Numbered from the stretch's first letter, positions 33,298-42,550 are shown. The stretch is 64,000 bases of DNA from Mucilaginibacter sp. OK268 (GCF_900103125.1 NZ_FNJV01000002.1:930001-994000); one strand, 5' to 3'. Notes: generated by a model from the letters alone, not told the origin. Translations and numbers: made by a program.

Positions 33298-33939
33298 ATG
33301 ATCAATGAGTATTACATTTTGAGAGATAACGAAAAGCACGGCCCATATAGCCATACGGAGTTAATGGATATGGAAGTAAATGCTACCGAGCTGGTATTAT
33401 CACCCTTAGCTACTGATTGGCAGGAAGCCGCCGAACTACCCGAGCTTGATGAATACTTTAAATCGATTGGGATATATGTACCTACTCAACAGAATGTAGC
33501 TAATTTTGGATGGCGGTTATTAGCTTTTGTTATTGATTATGCCATTATAACCATTGGCTTAGGGCTAATAGTTGGCATATTTGTTGCTATTGGGCGGCTG
33601 ACAACCAGTACCATAAGCGATGATCCTTTATCATCTACATCATCTACTGAAGGTGATCTGTTGTTCAGGCTCATTTTCCTGCTGATTTTAATTTCCTATA
33701 ACTCAGCTTTTGAGGCCACTAAAATGCAGGGAAGTATTGGTAAGTTTATTTGCAGGCTGGTAGTAGTTAATGCTAATGGTGAAAGACTAAGTTTTGGCAC
33801 CGCATTATCGCGTAATCTGTTTAAGATTTTATCAAGCTTTTTCTTTTGTATTGGCTATTTTGCCATGCTATGGAGCCCAATGAAACAATGCTGGCATGAC
33901 CAGCGAGCCAAAACTTATGTAGTCAAAAAACCAAAGTAA
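33298..33939 (+). CDS. GYF-like plus RDD-family membrane protein
   Basis: Residues 1-60 form a GYF_2-like domain (YYILRDNEKHGPYSHTELMD). Residues about 70-200 are an RDD membrane domain with three hydrophobic segments: NFGWRLLAFVIDYAIITIGL carries the Arg and Asp that name the family, and GSIGKFICRLVVVNANGERL follows. RDD proteins have been linked to small-molecule or ion transport, but no substrate is suggested here. The frame opens at 33277; MINEYYIL at 33298 is the better start. It converges with the DinB-like gene, with 4 bp between stops. Confidence 0.8.
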   Translation: MINEYYILRDNEKHGPYSHTELMDMEVNATELVLSPLATDWQEAAELPELDEYFKSIGIYVPTQQNVANFGWRLLAFVIDYAIITIGLGLIVGIFVAIGRLTTSTISDDPLSSTSSTEGDLLFRLIFLLILISYNSAFEATKMQGSIGKFICRLVVVNANGERLSFGTALSRNLFKILSSFFFCIGYFAMLWSPMKQCWHDQRAKTYVVKKPK

Positions 33940-33943
33940 CAGA

Positions 33944-34513
33944 TTAACTTTTATCATCCTTAAAGTCATCTGTAAAATGCTCCCGGTGTTTTTCTTTGGC
34001 AAACTTATTGGCATTGTAGCTCTCAGATCCTCCTTTAGGAATAGAGAGTGAGCTCCATTTTTCGTTACAAAGCATTTTACCAATAAAAACAATTTGCCCA
34101 ACATGATACGGATAATGAGCCAGTTGCCGGTTAATGGCTTCAGCAACCGTATGCCCCATATTGCGGATGTAAATGATCCTGTCCAGGTCATCGGCGGTTA
34201 ATTGTTCAAGGGCATTTAAAAGGCATTCCCAGCCCCTGTTCCACAGTTTTAAAAGCTCATCACGGTTGGGGTTTATGGTTGTAAACTCGGTCTCGCGATT
34301 ACGCCACTCCTTTTCGCCGTCTGTATTAAAAATATCCGTCCATCGCGAAAGCATATTACCCGACAGGTGATTAACGATCATGGCAATACTGTTCGATTCC
34401 TCATTATATTGCCAGTTTAACTGCTCGTTGGTCAATTGCCCGAATGTTTTCTCGCCCAGCATTTTATAGTAGGCAAACTGTTTTTTAACGCTTTCCAGGT
34501 AATCAGATATCAT
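33944..34513 (-). CDS. DUF1572/DinB-superfamily protein
   Basis: Four-helix-bundle protein of 189 residues. Conserved pieces are YKMLGEKTFGQLTNEQLNW, SIAMIVNHLSGNMLSRW (metal-ligand His), and RQLAHYPYHVGQIVFIGKM, with the second HxxxHxxQ-type histidines. DinB-like proteins are often metal-dependent thiol transferases or of unknown role. Stand-alone gene. Its C-terminus is highly charged. Confidence 0.8.
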   Translation of the reverse strand: MISDYLESVKKQFAYYKMLGEKTFGQLTNEQLNWQYNEESNSIAMIVNHLSGNMLSRWTDIFNTDGEKEWRNRETEFTTINPNRDELLKLWNRGWECLLNALEQLTADDLDRIIYIRNMGHTVAEAINRQLAHYPYHVGQIVFIGKMLCNEKWSSLSIPKGGSESYNANKFAKEKHREHFTDDFKDDKS

Positions 34514-34698
34514 ATATAAAATTAAAGATTTTGGGTTTGTGGATCAAATTTTGTTGTCTAACAGTAAATCTGCGTGTATGTTGATAAATCCGGCAGCCGC
34601 ATCTAAATTTATTTTCATTCAAAACATTTTCTTATAAGATAATATTTTAATAATTATCTTCGGTTTAGTAATCTTGCTTTTATCCATTTGTATAACCC

Positions 34699-37629
34699 AT
34701 GCCCATTAAACACAGTTCCGCTTTACCACCAGAAATGTTAAGGGTTTTTGAGACCTTACCTCAGCCTTATCTTATTCTTTCGAAGGAATTGTATATACTT
34801 ACCGCCAGTAATGCCTATTTGCAGTTGACCGGTAAAATGAGGGCCGAACTGCTCGAAAAACACCTGTTTGATGTTTTCCCTAAAAAACCGGATTGGGCAG
34901 CAGATGAAGGCGGCATAGCTTTTTCATTAGAGCAGATATTAGAAACCAGCAAGCCACATCAGTTACCTGTAACACGCTTTGATACTCCTGATCATGAAGG
35001 CAAATTACAGGAACGTTACTGGGATACTGCGCATACGCCGGTACTTGACCCTGATGGCGATATCTGTTACATTATACACCATACACAGGATGTTACCGAA
35101 AAGGTGATTGCCGAAAGGAACCTAAATGCCAGCCTGGAAAAGGAAAAAGCAGCAGCAGCGAGAGCAGGGCAACTAAGCCGGCAAATGGAAAAGCTATTTG
35201 ATGAAATACCTGCACAAATTGCCATTTTTACAGGCCCCGACCTTGTTTATGAATTTATAAATCCACAGTACGAGAAAGAGTTTTTCCCCGGGCGTAAAAT
35301 ACTCGGTAAACCATTGCTCATGGCCATGCCAGAAATTGTTGGTCTGCCTGTTTGGGAAGCTGTTCAACATGTTTATAAAACCGGCGAAACATATGCAGGC
35401 AACGAGATTTGCGTACCGCTGACCAGCGAAATTGGCGGAAAGACGGAGGATCACTATTTTAATTTTATTTACCAGGCCATCCGCAATGAAAAAGGGGATA
35501 TAACCGGTGTTTTAAGCTTTAAATATGATATAACCGAGTTGGTTATGGCTAAAAAACGCCTGGAGCAAACAGGTAAGGAACTATCAGCCCTTAATGAAGG
35601 ATTGGCTCATGCAAACGAAGAGATACAAGTTACCAGTGAAGAAATACAATCGGCCAATGAGGAGTTAAGCGCCACGAACGAGGAATTGTTCCGGACACAA
35701 CAAAACCTGCTTAAGTTAAATAACGAACTGGAAAGCCGGGTTGAATTACGCACCCTTGAACTGTTAAGCGCGCAAGCGGATGCCACAGGGCAAACCGAAC
35801 GGCTGAAACGATTCTTTATGCAAGCCCCTGCTGCTATTTGCGTGCTTGACGGACCCAATTTTGTATTTGAATTAGTTAATCCACCTTATCAACAGCTTTT
35901 TCCGGGACGCAAACTTACAGGAAATCCGCTGTTAGAAGCATTGCCCGAACTTAAGGATCAGCTGATATGGGATATTTTAAAAAATGTATACAAAACCGGG
36001 AATACCTTTGAAGGCAAAGAGTTGCTGGTGCCTATGGCCCGTGAGGCGAACGGGCCAATAGAAGACCGTTACTTTACCTTTATTTATCAGGCCAGATATG
36101 ACGGTACCAATAAAGTAGATGGCATTATGGTTTTTGTTTTTGAAGTTACCGAGGCCGTACTGGTAAGACAAAAAGAAAAGGAAAATGAAGAGCGTTTCCG
36201 CTTTTTATTGAACGCTATGCCGCAGCAGGTATGGACAGCCCGCCCCAATGGTAAGCTCGACTATGTAAATGAGGTGATCTGTGAGGATTTTGGACGAAGC
36301 GCTGATGATATCATTGGCCAGGGATGGCAGACCTTCATACACCCTGATGATCAGCAAGCTTGCCTGAAAAAATGGCTTACCGCCTTAAGAACAGGCCATG
36401 AGTACCTGGTGGAGTTTCGCTTAAAATTCCAGGATGGGCAATACCGCTGGCACCTGGCCCGGGCAGTACCCTTGATTGAAAATGGCGAGATCAAACTATG
36501 GCTGGGAACCAATACCAATATTGATATTCAAAAAAACAATGAACAAAAAAAGGACGAGTTCCTTTCTATCGCGAGTCATGAATTAAAAACGCCGCTTACC
36601 AGTATCAAGGCTTTTAACCAGCTTATGATGCGTATTAATGATCCCCCAAAGCTAAATGATCTTATTCAAAAGTCGGCCGCGCATGTATTACGGCTGGAAA
36701 AACTGATCAGCGACCTACTGGATGTATCACGCATCAACGCCGGAAAGATGGATTATAACATGGAAACCTTCAATTTCTATGAGATGCTTAAAGATACTAT
36801 TGATGGCGTACAGCACACCACAGCATCTCACCAGATCATACTGGAAAGCGCGGAAGATATAACCTATACCGGCGACCGTTTCAGACTGGAACAAGTAGTA
36901 AATAATTTATTGACAAATGCCATCAAGTACTCACCCGAGGCAAATACGATAACAGTTAATTGTACATTACATGAAGATAACAGCCTGATCGTATCTGTTC
37001 AGGATTTTGGTATCGGTATCGAAGAAAAAAACCTGAGCCGCTTATTTGAACGGTACTACCGTGTAGATAATACCGCAATGCGTTTTGAGGGCCTGGGCCT
37101 GGGATTATTTATTTCGGCCGAGATCTTGAAAAGGCACAATGGCAGTTTTTGGATAGAGAGCACGCCCGGCGAAGGCTCTACTTTCTTTTTCAGGCTGCTG
37201 ACACACCAAACCCAAAAACAGGCCGCCATCATACAGGGCGATCTATACTATCATGACAGCGCCATTACCCTGAGTTATAACCACGTTCACTCCCGTATTG
37301 ATGCCGACTGGACCGGCTTTCAAAACCTGGAATCAATACAACAGGGCTGCAATCGCATGTTGAACATGATGGTAAAAAACAGTGTTTATAAAGTACTTAA
37401 TAATAACATTCATGTGCTGGGCAATTGGTCTGAAGCTATTGACTGGGTTGCCCAGGAATGGTTTCCGGCTATGCAGAAAGCCGGTTTAAGATATTTTGCC
37501 TGGGTTAATTCTCCAAGTGTATTCAACCAACTGTCGGCCCGTAAAAGCGTAAATACTCTCCCTGATAAGATGACCATTAACTTTTTTACCGATGTAATAT
37601 CAGCCGAGGCATGGATAAATGAACAATAG
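34699..37629 (+). CDS. Multi-PAS sensor histidine kinase with C-terminal SpoIIAA-like domain
   Basis: Cytoplasmic sensor kinase of 976 residues without membrane segments. In order: PAS (about 15-135), PAS (165-285), coiled coil rich in Glu/Asn (290-360), PAS (372-490), PAS (500-615), HisKA with the phospho-accepting His in IASHELKTPLTSIKAFNQL, HATPase with NNLLTNAIKYS, DFGIGI and GLGLGLFIS, then about 120 residues (ITLSYNHVHSRIDADWTGFQ to the end) that resemble a SpoIIAA/STAS-like module. PAS 2 and PAS 3 are clear copies of each other (both with FPGRK and VYKTG). No receiver domain and no response-regulator gene is adjacent. Confidence 0.88.
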   Translation: MPIKHSSALPPEMLRVFETLPQPYLILSKELYILTASNAYLQLTGKMRAELLEKHLFDVFPKKPDWAADEGGIAFSLEQILETSKPHQLPVTRFDTPDHEGKLQERYWDTAHTPVLDPDGDICYIIHHTQDVTEKVIAERNLNASLEKEKAAAARAGQLSRQMEKLFDEIPAQIAIFTGPDLVYEFINPQYEKEFFPGRKILGKPLLMAMPEIVGLPVWEAVQHVYKTGETYAGNEICVPLTSEIGGKTEDHYFNFIYQAIRNEKGDITGVLSFKYDITELVMAKKRLEQTGKELSALNEGLAHANEEIQVTSEEIQSANEELSATNEELFRTQQNLLKLNNELESRVELRTLELLSAQADATGQTERLKRFFMQAPAAICVLDGPNFVFELVNPPYQQLFPGRKLTGNPLLEALPELKDQLIWDILKNVYKTGNTFEGKELLVPMAREANGPIEDRYFTFIYQARYDGTNKVDGIMVFVFEVTEAVLVRQKEKENEERFRFLLNAMPQQVWTARPNGKLDYVNEVICEDFGRSADDIIGQGWQTFIHPDDQQACLKKWLTALRTGHEYLVEFRLKFQDGQYRWHLARAVPLIENGEIKLWLGTNTNIDIQKNNEQKKDEFLSIASHELKTPLTSIKAFNQLMMRINDPPKLNDLIQKSAAHVLRLEKLISDLLDVSRINAGKMDYNMETFNFYEMLKDTIDGVQHTTASHQIILESAEDITYTGDRFRLEQVVNNLLTNAIKYSPEANTITVNCTLHEDNSLIVSVQDFGIGIEEKNLSRLFERYYRVDNTAMRFEGLGLGLFISAEILKRHNGSFWIESTPGEGSTFFFRLLTHQTQKQAAIIQGDLYYHDSAITLSYNHVHSRIDADWTGFQNLESIQQGCNRMLNMMVKNSVYKVLNNNIHVLGNWSEAIDWVAQEWFPAMQKAGLRYFAWVNSPSVFNQLSARKSVNTLPDKMTINFFTDVISAEAWINEQ

Positions 37630-37644
37630 CTTTTTAGCAACTTG

Positions 37645-38457
37645 CTACAAGTTATTGTTTATATAAACCGTATCCAGATAATCCTTTAACAATTGATTAA
37701 ACTGTTCGGGCTGCTCCATATTGGGCATATGGCCCGCATTTTTTATAATGGCAAGCTCTGCCCTGTTTATACGGACTTGCATGTATTCGGCAGTAGTGAC
37801 AGGTGTAAATACGTCCTGATCTCCAACAATGAGCAAGGTCGGAAAATCAATATTTGAAAGAATAGCGGAATGGTCTCTCCGTTCGGCCCGGCCAAGCTGA
37901 ACGGCCGCAGCACCGGCTGCATCTGTACTTGTCATCATCTCACTAAGGTGATCTACTACCTCCTGTTTGGTATGGAAAGTATTTTCACAAAGATAATGAC
38001 CTATATTTTCGGTAGTATACTTTTCCATCCCCTCAGTTAACAGTCTTTTTGCAAGCGCTTTACGGTTTAAGTAGCTGGCAGCATCTTCGGCTCTTGCATC
38101 AGTATCTGCTAATATCAGGCCTTTCACTAAGTGCGGGGCAAGTCTGTATATTTCCAAAGCTATCTGCCCGCCCATCGATAGTCCTACAAACACAGCTTTA
38201 TGGATATCCAGCTCATTGAGCAGATAAATAATATCCAGCGCAAGCTCATCTAAAAGCACTATCGGTTCTGTAGTGACGCTTTCACCATATCCCCGCAGAT
38301 CAGGAATAATGAGCCGCTTGGTTTTATTAAATACTTGCGATTGGTAATTCCACATGCTCCGGTTAAAGGGCTGTCCATGTATAAATACTACAACATCGCC
38401 AGTACCCTCATCTTCATATACCAAACCAATACCACGAATCCTGAGTTTGCTTGCCAT
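37645..38457 (-). CDS. Alpha/beta-hydrolase
   Basis: Serine hydrolase fold, 270 residues, no signal peptide. Visible are the oxyanion segment FIHGQPFNRSMW, the nucleophile elbow GLSMGGQIAL, an acid in LLIVGDQDVFTP and the catalytic His in NAGHMPNMEQPEQF. It resembles 3-oxoadipate enol-lactonase/haloperoxidase-type hydrolases; the substrate cannot be told. It is divergent from a TetR-family regulator 86 bp away, with which it shares a pair of inverted motifs. Confidence 0.88.
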   Translation of the reverse strand: MASKLRIRGIGLVYEDEGTGDVVVFIHGQPFNRSMWNYQSQVFNKTKRLIIPDLRGYGESVTTEPIVLLDELALDIIYLLNELDIHKAVFVGLSMGGQIALEIYRLAPHLVKGLILADTDARAEDAASYLNRKALAKRLLTEGMEKYTTENIGHYLCENTFHTKQEVVDHLSEMMTSTDAAGAAAVQLGRAERRDHSAILSNIDFPTLLIVGDQDVFTPVTTAEYMQVRINRAELAIIKNAGHMPNMEQPEQFNQLLKDYLDTVYINNNL

Positions 38458-38473
38458 ATTATTCTATATTTTA

Positions 38474-38541
38474 TGATACTAATATCTCACAAAAATATTA
38501 ATTTTAATGTTATCAGCTAATTTTATGAGAAAAAAGTATCA
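38474..38541. promoter_or_regulatory. Inverted operator pair between hydrolase and TetR genes
   Basis: TGATAC-N6-CTCA at 38474-38489 and its exact complement TGAG-N6-GTATCA at 38526-38541. Each half lies close to one of the divergent start codons (38457 and 38544). This is where a TetR repressor acting on both genes would bind. Confidence 0.6.
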
Positions 38542-38543
38542 CA

Positions 38544-39140
38544 ATGGGTAAATTATCTTTAGATAAAGGAAGAATTAGCCAAAAAATGAAAACCCGGGAG
38601 GCGCTTCTTTTAAAGGCAAATGAATTACTAAAACAGCGTACGGATATAAGTGTTGATATGGTTGCCCGGGAAGCCGGGATCTCAAAAGCCACAGCCTACA
38701 GATACTTTTCCAGTTCGGATGCTTTAAAACGCGAAGCATCGTTGCAGTTAAAGGCAAAAACAAACGACGACCTCTTTGCAGATTTAAGTAACACAGACCT
38801 CACTGGAAGATTAGAACGACTGGTTGACTATCATTTCAACCTGTTTATTAATAATGAGATTGAATTCCGCCTCTTTTTAAGTTCAATCATTGGCGAATCA
38901 GTTATCCGGGAGGAAGCACCATCAAGAGCCGGGCGACGGATCATACTGATCAGGGAGGCGCTTAAGCCATTACACTCAACATTAGCTCCGGATGTTTTTG
39001 ACCATATGGTTAATTCATTGAGTATATTTTTCGGCATTGAATCAATAACAGTTTTAAAAGACGTTTGCCGGTTAACTAATGATGAAATATTACAAACCTG
39101 GAAATGGTCGGTAAACCGTATCGTTTTTTTTAAAGATTAA
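38544..39140 (+). CDS. TetR/AcrR-family transcriptional regulator
   Basis: DNA-binding regulator of 198 residues. The N-terminal HTH is RTDISVDMVAREAGISKATAYRYFSS, given here in part: VAREAGISKATAYRYF. The C-terminal domain (about 70-198) is an all-helical ligand domain. It is divergent from the hydrolase and probably represses it and itself. The ligand is unknown. Confidence 0.88.
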   Translation: MGKLSLDKGRISQKMKTREALLLKANELLKQRTDISVDMVAREAGISKATAYRYFSSSDALKREASLQLKAKTNDDLFADLSNTDLTGRLERLVDYHFNLFINNEIEFRLFLSSIIGESVIREEAPSRAGRRIILIREALKPLHSTLAPDVFDHMVNSLSIFFGIESITVLKDVCRLTNDEILQTWKWSVNRIVFFKD

Positions 39141-39146
39141 GCATCA

Positions 39147-39977
39147 TCAAGAAAACTGGATATATTCTTTTAATTCGCGCTGTAATTGTTTGGCCGCTCC
39201 AATAAGCTCTTTGTCAGCAATATGCAGATCAATGTCGATATCCTTACCTATGTGACCCTCTTTAAATACATCTTTAAATTTGAAATATTTTAATGAAAAA
39301 TTCCAGTTATTTTCAAGAAACGAGAAGAGCTGTGTATCCGCTTTATTTAACAGGGAATAATTAACCACTATAAATGAATTACTGTTAAGCTTTTTAATAC
39401 AGTTTAAAATATCCTGATTATAAGCTATCCAAACCTTTAAAAACTTTGATGCGTTATCGTCGTAAAATTTCTTAAGCATGCGTGATCTTCTGAACTTCTG
39501 CCAGGCCAATCTGGATACATATTTACGCCCCATATATTTTTGATCAACATCCTTAAACTCCCGCCGGAGTAATGAACTTACCACGGATTGATAGTCACGC
39601 AGAATGATCAAATAACAGGCATCGGGCAGCAGCTCCTGGTAAACATCTAAAAACAAACATGTCCGCGGATCCTTCCAGCCCCATTGATCGTACAATTGCT
39701 GTTTAATTTTGATGATGCTTTTCAACTTTTCTTTTTCATATATAGAAAAGTGGTCGATTTGCACATCAGTTAAGCCAGAGGATGGTAAATTATTATTCGT
39801 TAAAACCTCTTCGTGCATTTTTAAAAATTCAACATCTTCAAAATGGCCATCTTCATTCCCCCAACCCGGGCCAACCAATTGTTCGCCAAGTTGTAAGCCA
39901 CATTTTGTAAGCCAGTTGGAAATGAGCGAGGTACCGGAACGGTGCATCCCGGCAATGATAAGGGTTCTTTTTTGCAT
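39147..39977 (-). CDS. Sulfotransferase family protein
   Basis: Expected to transfer sulfate from PAPS to an acceptor. The 5'-phosphosulfate loop is LIIAGMHRSGTSLISNWL near the N-terminus, and a 3'-phosphate-binding-type Arg/Ser stretch, LRDYQSVVSSLLRREF, follows. WGWKDPRTCLFLDVYQ is another family motif. No membrane segment. The cysC gene 50 bp upstream would provide PAPS, so the pair makes a sulfation unit. The acceptor (polysaccharide, lipid or small molecule) is unknown. Confidence 0.82.
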   Translation of the reverse strand: MQKRTLIIAGMHRSGTSLISNWLTKCGLQLGEQLVGPGWGNEDGHFEDVEFLKMHEEVLTNNNLPSSGLTDVQIDHFSIYEKEKLKSIIKIKQQLYDQWGWKDPRTCLFLDVYQELLPDACYLIILRDYQSVVSSLLRREFKDVDQKYMGRKYVSRLAWQKFRRSRMLKKFYDDNASKFLKVWIAYNQDILNCIKKLNSNSFIVVNYSLLNKADTQLFSFLENNWNFSLKYFKFKDVFKEGHIGKDIDIDLHIADKELIGAAKQLQRELKEYIQFS

Positions 39978-40027
39978 AGTTTATAAAAGGACGATCGTTT
40001 TAAAATGCTTAAGCAGGTGTGGATAGC

Positions 40028-40597
40028 TTAAAAATTATCTGTCATTTTATTAGAAGCTTTTTCGGTAGCGTAAAGATTATTAAGTATAAAATAAACCAGT
40101 AAAGAGGTACTTTGCTGTACAGAGTTTTCGCTGGTATTAATATAAAGATCAGCATCATACGGCACATCAAACCGATCATTGATACCAGTTAAGTTTAAAA
40201 GTTTATTGGGATGGCCTTCGGGTAAAAGAGCCCTTTGATAGAGGCCTTTGGTGTCGCGGTTGATCAGTTTATTAACCGGGCAGTCAATGTGTACAATACT
40301 AATGTCATCATATCGGTTGGCAAGTTCGCGCCTAACATCCTCATAAGGATTTATAGCACTGATGATGGTGACTATACCCTGGCTGGAGAAACGGCTGGCA
40401 ACAAACCCAAGCCTTCTGATGTTTTCGCTCCTGTCTTCTCTTGAAAATCCAAGATCTCTACAGATTTCCTGCCGATATTCATCGCCATCAATGATTTCAA
40501 TCTTTATTCCAAGTTCTGTTAATTCGGCAGCAACATTTTTTGCCAATGTTGTTTTGCCAGCTCCTGATAGGCCGCAAAATAAAAGTATCATACCCAT
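40028..40597 (-). CDS. cysC: Adenylylsulfate kinase
   Basis: Phosphorylates APS to PAPS. The P-loop is LLFCGLSGAGKTTLAKN, followed by IIDGDEYRQEICRDLGFSREDRSENIRR and FISAINPYE-like VTIISAINPYEDVRR, then a lid region DTKGLYQRALLPEGHPN. Length 189 is normal. No sulfate adenylyltransferase (cysD/N) is in the window, so APS must come from elsewhere. Probably cotranscribed with the sulfotransferase gene. Confidence 0.92.
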   Translation of the reverse strand: MGMILLFCGLSGAGKTTLAKNVAAELTELGIKIEIIDGDEYRQEICRDLGFSREDRSENIRRLGFVASRFSSQGIVTIISAINPYEDVRRELANRYDDISIVHIDCPVNKLINRDTKGLYQRALLPEGHPNKLLNLTGINDRFDVPYDADLYINTSENSVQQSTSLLVYFILNNLYATEKASNKMTDNF

Positions 40598-40806
40598 TAA
40601 TTAAGTTAATAAACATCATCTTGCGAAAGTCTTGCAGGATACTTTCTGAACGTGAACTTATAAAATATCTTACCTGTTAGGTGATGCGTGATTGTAAAAG
40701 ATTATTTACAATCAGGTACAATACTTTCGTCAGAGATAATTTGGGAATACTTAAACTGTACAGAAAGCCCTTTAAAGGCGGTTTTTGATCAAACTCAGAT
40801 CACTAC

Positions 40807-40831
40807 GTGTAACAAGGCTTAACTGTTACAC
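40807..40831. terminator. Possible terminator or regulatory hairpin upstream of cysC
   Basis: GTGTAAC (40807-40813) and GTTACAC (40825-40831) form 7-bp arms with an 11-nt loop in the 284-bp gap between holA and cysC. There is no convincing T-run, so terminator function is uncertain. Confidence 0.3.
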
Positions 40832-40881
40832 CTAACAGAAATGTTACGTATTTCAACCAGGCCATCAACAATAAACGATAA

Positions 40882-41904
40882 TTAATGAAGAATTTTAAAC
40901 ATCAGTTCTTTCATCAATTCGCCATGCGGGGCGTTTGACTCTACACCCTTACTTTTTAAATCATATTCGCGCAGATAACTGATGATCTGCATGGTTTTTT
41001 GGTAATTATAGCTGCGACCGGCCTGTTCATAATCTTTTACAAAAAACGGGTTCACCCCTAGTTCGCGGGCCAGGTTTTGCTGCGATTTATCTTTTACATA
41101 ATGATAGGCCAGTACCTTGCTAAAATAATTATTCAGGTTACCCAGTACCAGTACAATGGGATTGGCCTTGGGATTGGCCTCAAAATAATTGATGATCTGG
41201 TTAACTTTATAGGCATCCTTTTTACTCAGAGCTGTTTGCAGTTCAAATACGTTATACTCTTTGCTGATGCCTATATTGTCCTGTATAAGTTTCAGGGTAA
41301 TCTCCTGGCCTGCGGCTATATTCAGCATCAGTTTTTCGAGCTCATTGGCAATTTTTGAAAGGTCATTGCCGAGGTATTCCGAAAGCATGGCCGATGCCTG
41401 CGCGTTGATCTTATAACCTTTCTCACTAATATAACCTTCTATCCAGGCAGGTATTTTACTATCATACAAGGGGGCCGATTCAAAAACGATCCCGTTTTTT
41501 TCAATGGCTTTATACGTTTTTTTCCGTTTATCAAACTTACCGTACTTGTAGCAGAAAACTAATATGGTGCTTGGCAAAGGGTTTTCGAGATAACTAAGCA
41601 CTGGGTCGATGCCTTTTTTGCCGTCATCATCCTTTCCCCATTTCATATCCTGGGCTTCCTTTACCAGTACTACCTGGTAATCGGCCATCATGGGGTATCG
41701 TTTGGCCGCGTTAAGCACCGTCATGATGTCGGTATCCTTGCCATATACCACGGTTTGATTAAACCCTTTCTCGGCCTCCGGCAGCAGACTGTGTTCAATA
41801 TAATTGCTTATCAGGTCAATAAAATAAGGCTCTTCACCATGCAACAGATACAGGGGTTTATATTTACGGTTCTTAATATCTTTCAATAACTCTGCTGCGG
41901 ACAT
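40882..41904 (-). CDS. holA: DNA polymerase III delta subunit
   Basis: Clamp-loader wrench subunit that opens the beta clamp. The start MSAAELLKDIKNRKYKPLYLLHGEEPYFID is typical (key part KPLYLLHGEEPYFID). Further on are a domain II segment (YLGNDLSKIANELEKLML) and a helical collar domain. At 340 residues it is full length. It is transcribed leftward from a TACTTTTG promoter box and diverges from the HsdR_N-like gene. Confidence 0.92.
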   Translation of the reverse strand: MSAAELLKDIKNRKYKPLYLLHGEEPYFIDLISNYIEHSLLPEAEKGFNQTVVYGKDTDIMTVLNAAKRYPMMADYQVVLVKEAQDMKWGKDDDGKKGIDPVLSYLENPLPSTILVFCYKYGKFDKRKKTYKAIEKNGIVFESAPLYDSKIPAWIEGYISEKGYKINAQASAMLSEYLGNDLSKIANELEKLMLNIAAGQEITLKLIQDNIGISKEYNVFELQTALSKKDAYKVNQIINYFEANPKANPIVLVLGNLNNYFSKVLAYHYVKDKSQQNLARELGVNPFFVKDYEQAGRSYNYQKTMQIISYLREYDLKSKGVESNAPHGELMKELMFKILH

Positions 41905-41921
41905 CTTTTTAATTCAAAATT

Positions 41922-41929
41922 CAAAAGTA
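41922..41929 (-). promoter_or_regulatory. Promoter -7 box of holA
   Basis: TACTTTTG on the minus strand, 17 bp before the holA ATG. The 42059-42080 region holds the same box twice in the other direction, so the two ends of this 184-bp gap mirror each other. Confidence 0.55.
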
Positions 41930-42072
41930 AAAATTGCGAAGCACTCTTGAACTACAAAAAAGAAATAAACATCAGTGAAAAATTCAAAACCGGTATAGTG
42001 TTAAAATCAAAGCTAAAAATCCCTTTTTAATTTAATTAGCCCAGTGCTTAGCATTTTTTACTTTTGAATTTT

Positions 42073-42080
42073 TACTTTTG
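42073..42080 (+). promoter_or_regulatory. Promoter -7 box of the HsdR_N-like gene
   Basis: TACTTTTG, 8 bp before the ATG at 42089, giving a very short leader. A second copy stands at 42059-42066 in a tandem repeat TTTTTACTTTTGAAT and would give a more usual leader. Confidence 0.5.
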
Positions 42081-42088
42081 AATTAAAA

Positions 42089-42550
42089 ATGGATCTGCTG
42101 CAGCCGCTTAATCTTCCACCTTACGCTTTTAAAATTACTGATCAGAACGGGCAGCTTACCTTGTTTGATGAGATCAGGAAGAGAAACATCATTATAACCC
42201 CCGAAGAATGGGTACGCCAGCATTTTGTGCAATATCTTATTAAACATAAAAACTATCCGCGCGCGTTGATCAAGCTGGAAGGCGGCATGAAACTTAACGG
42301 GCTTCAAAAACGGACTGATATTGTTGTATTTAATGCTGAAGGTAAACGAATACTTATTGTAGAATGTAAGGCACCATCAATAACCATTGATCAAAAAACA
42401 TTCGACCAGATAGCCAGGTATAATATGGTACACCAGGTATCGTTACTGGCTGTAAGCAATGGTTTGCAGCATTATTATTGCCGTATTGACCAGATTAACA
42501 AAAAATACCTGTTTTTAGAGGACCTGCCCCTTTACCCCGGAATTATTTAA
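42089..42550 (+). CDS. Type I restriction HsdR N-terminal-like nuclease-fold protein
   Basis: Stand-alone 153-residue protein resembling the N-terminal domain of type I restriction R subunits. The PD-(D/E)xK-like core is visible as QKRTDIVVF and KRILIVECKAP, with the Asp, Glu and Lys in place. No helicase part and no HsdM/HsdS genes are near, so this is not a restriction system. In my recollection it is a conserved neighbour of holA in Bacteroidota. Its last 36 bp overlap the end of the convergent kinase gene. Confidence 0.8.
   Translation: MDLLQPLNLPPYAFKITDQNGQLTLFDEIRKRNIIITPEEWVRQHFVQYLIKHKNYPRALIKLEGGMKLNGLQKRTDIVVFNAEGKRILIVECKAPSITIDQKTFDQIARYNMVHQVSLLAVSNGLQHYYCRIDQINKKYLFLEDLPLYPGII

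Noticed and set aside
42089..42550. A type I restriction-modification system
   Set aside because: Only an N-terminal HsdR-like domain exists; no hsdM, hsdS or helicase part is nearby.
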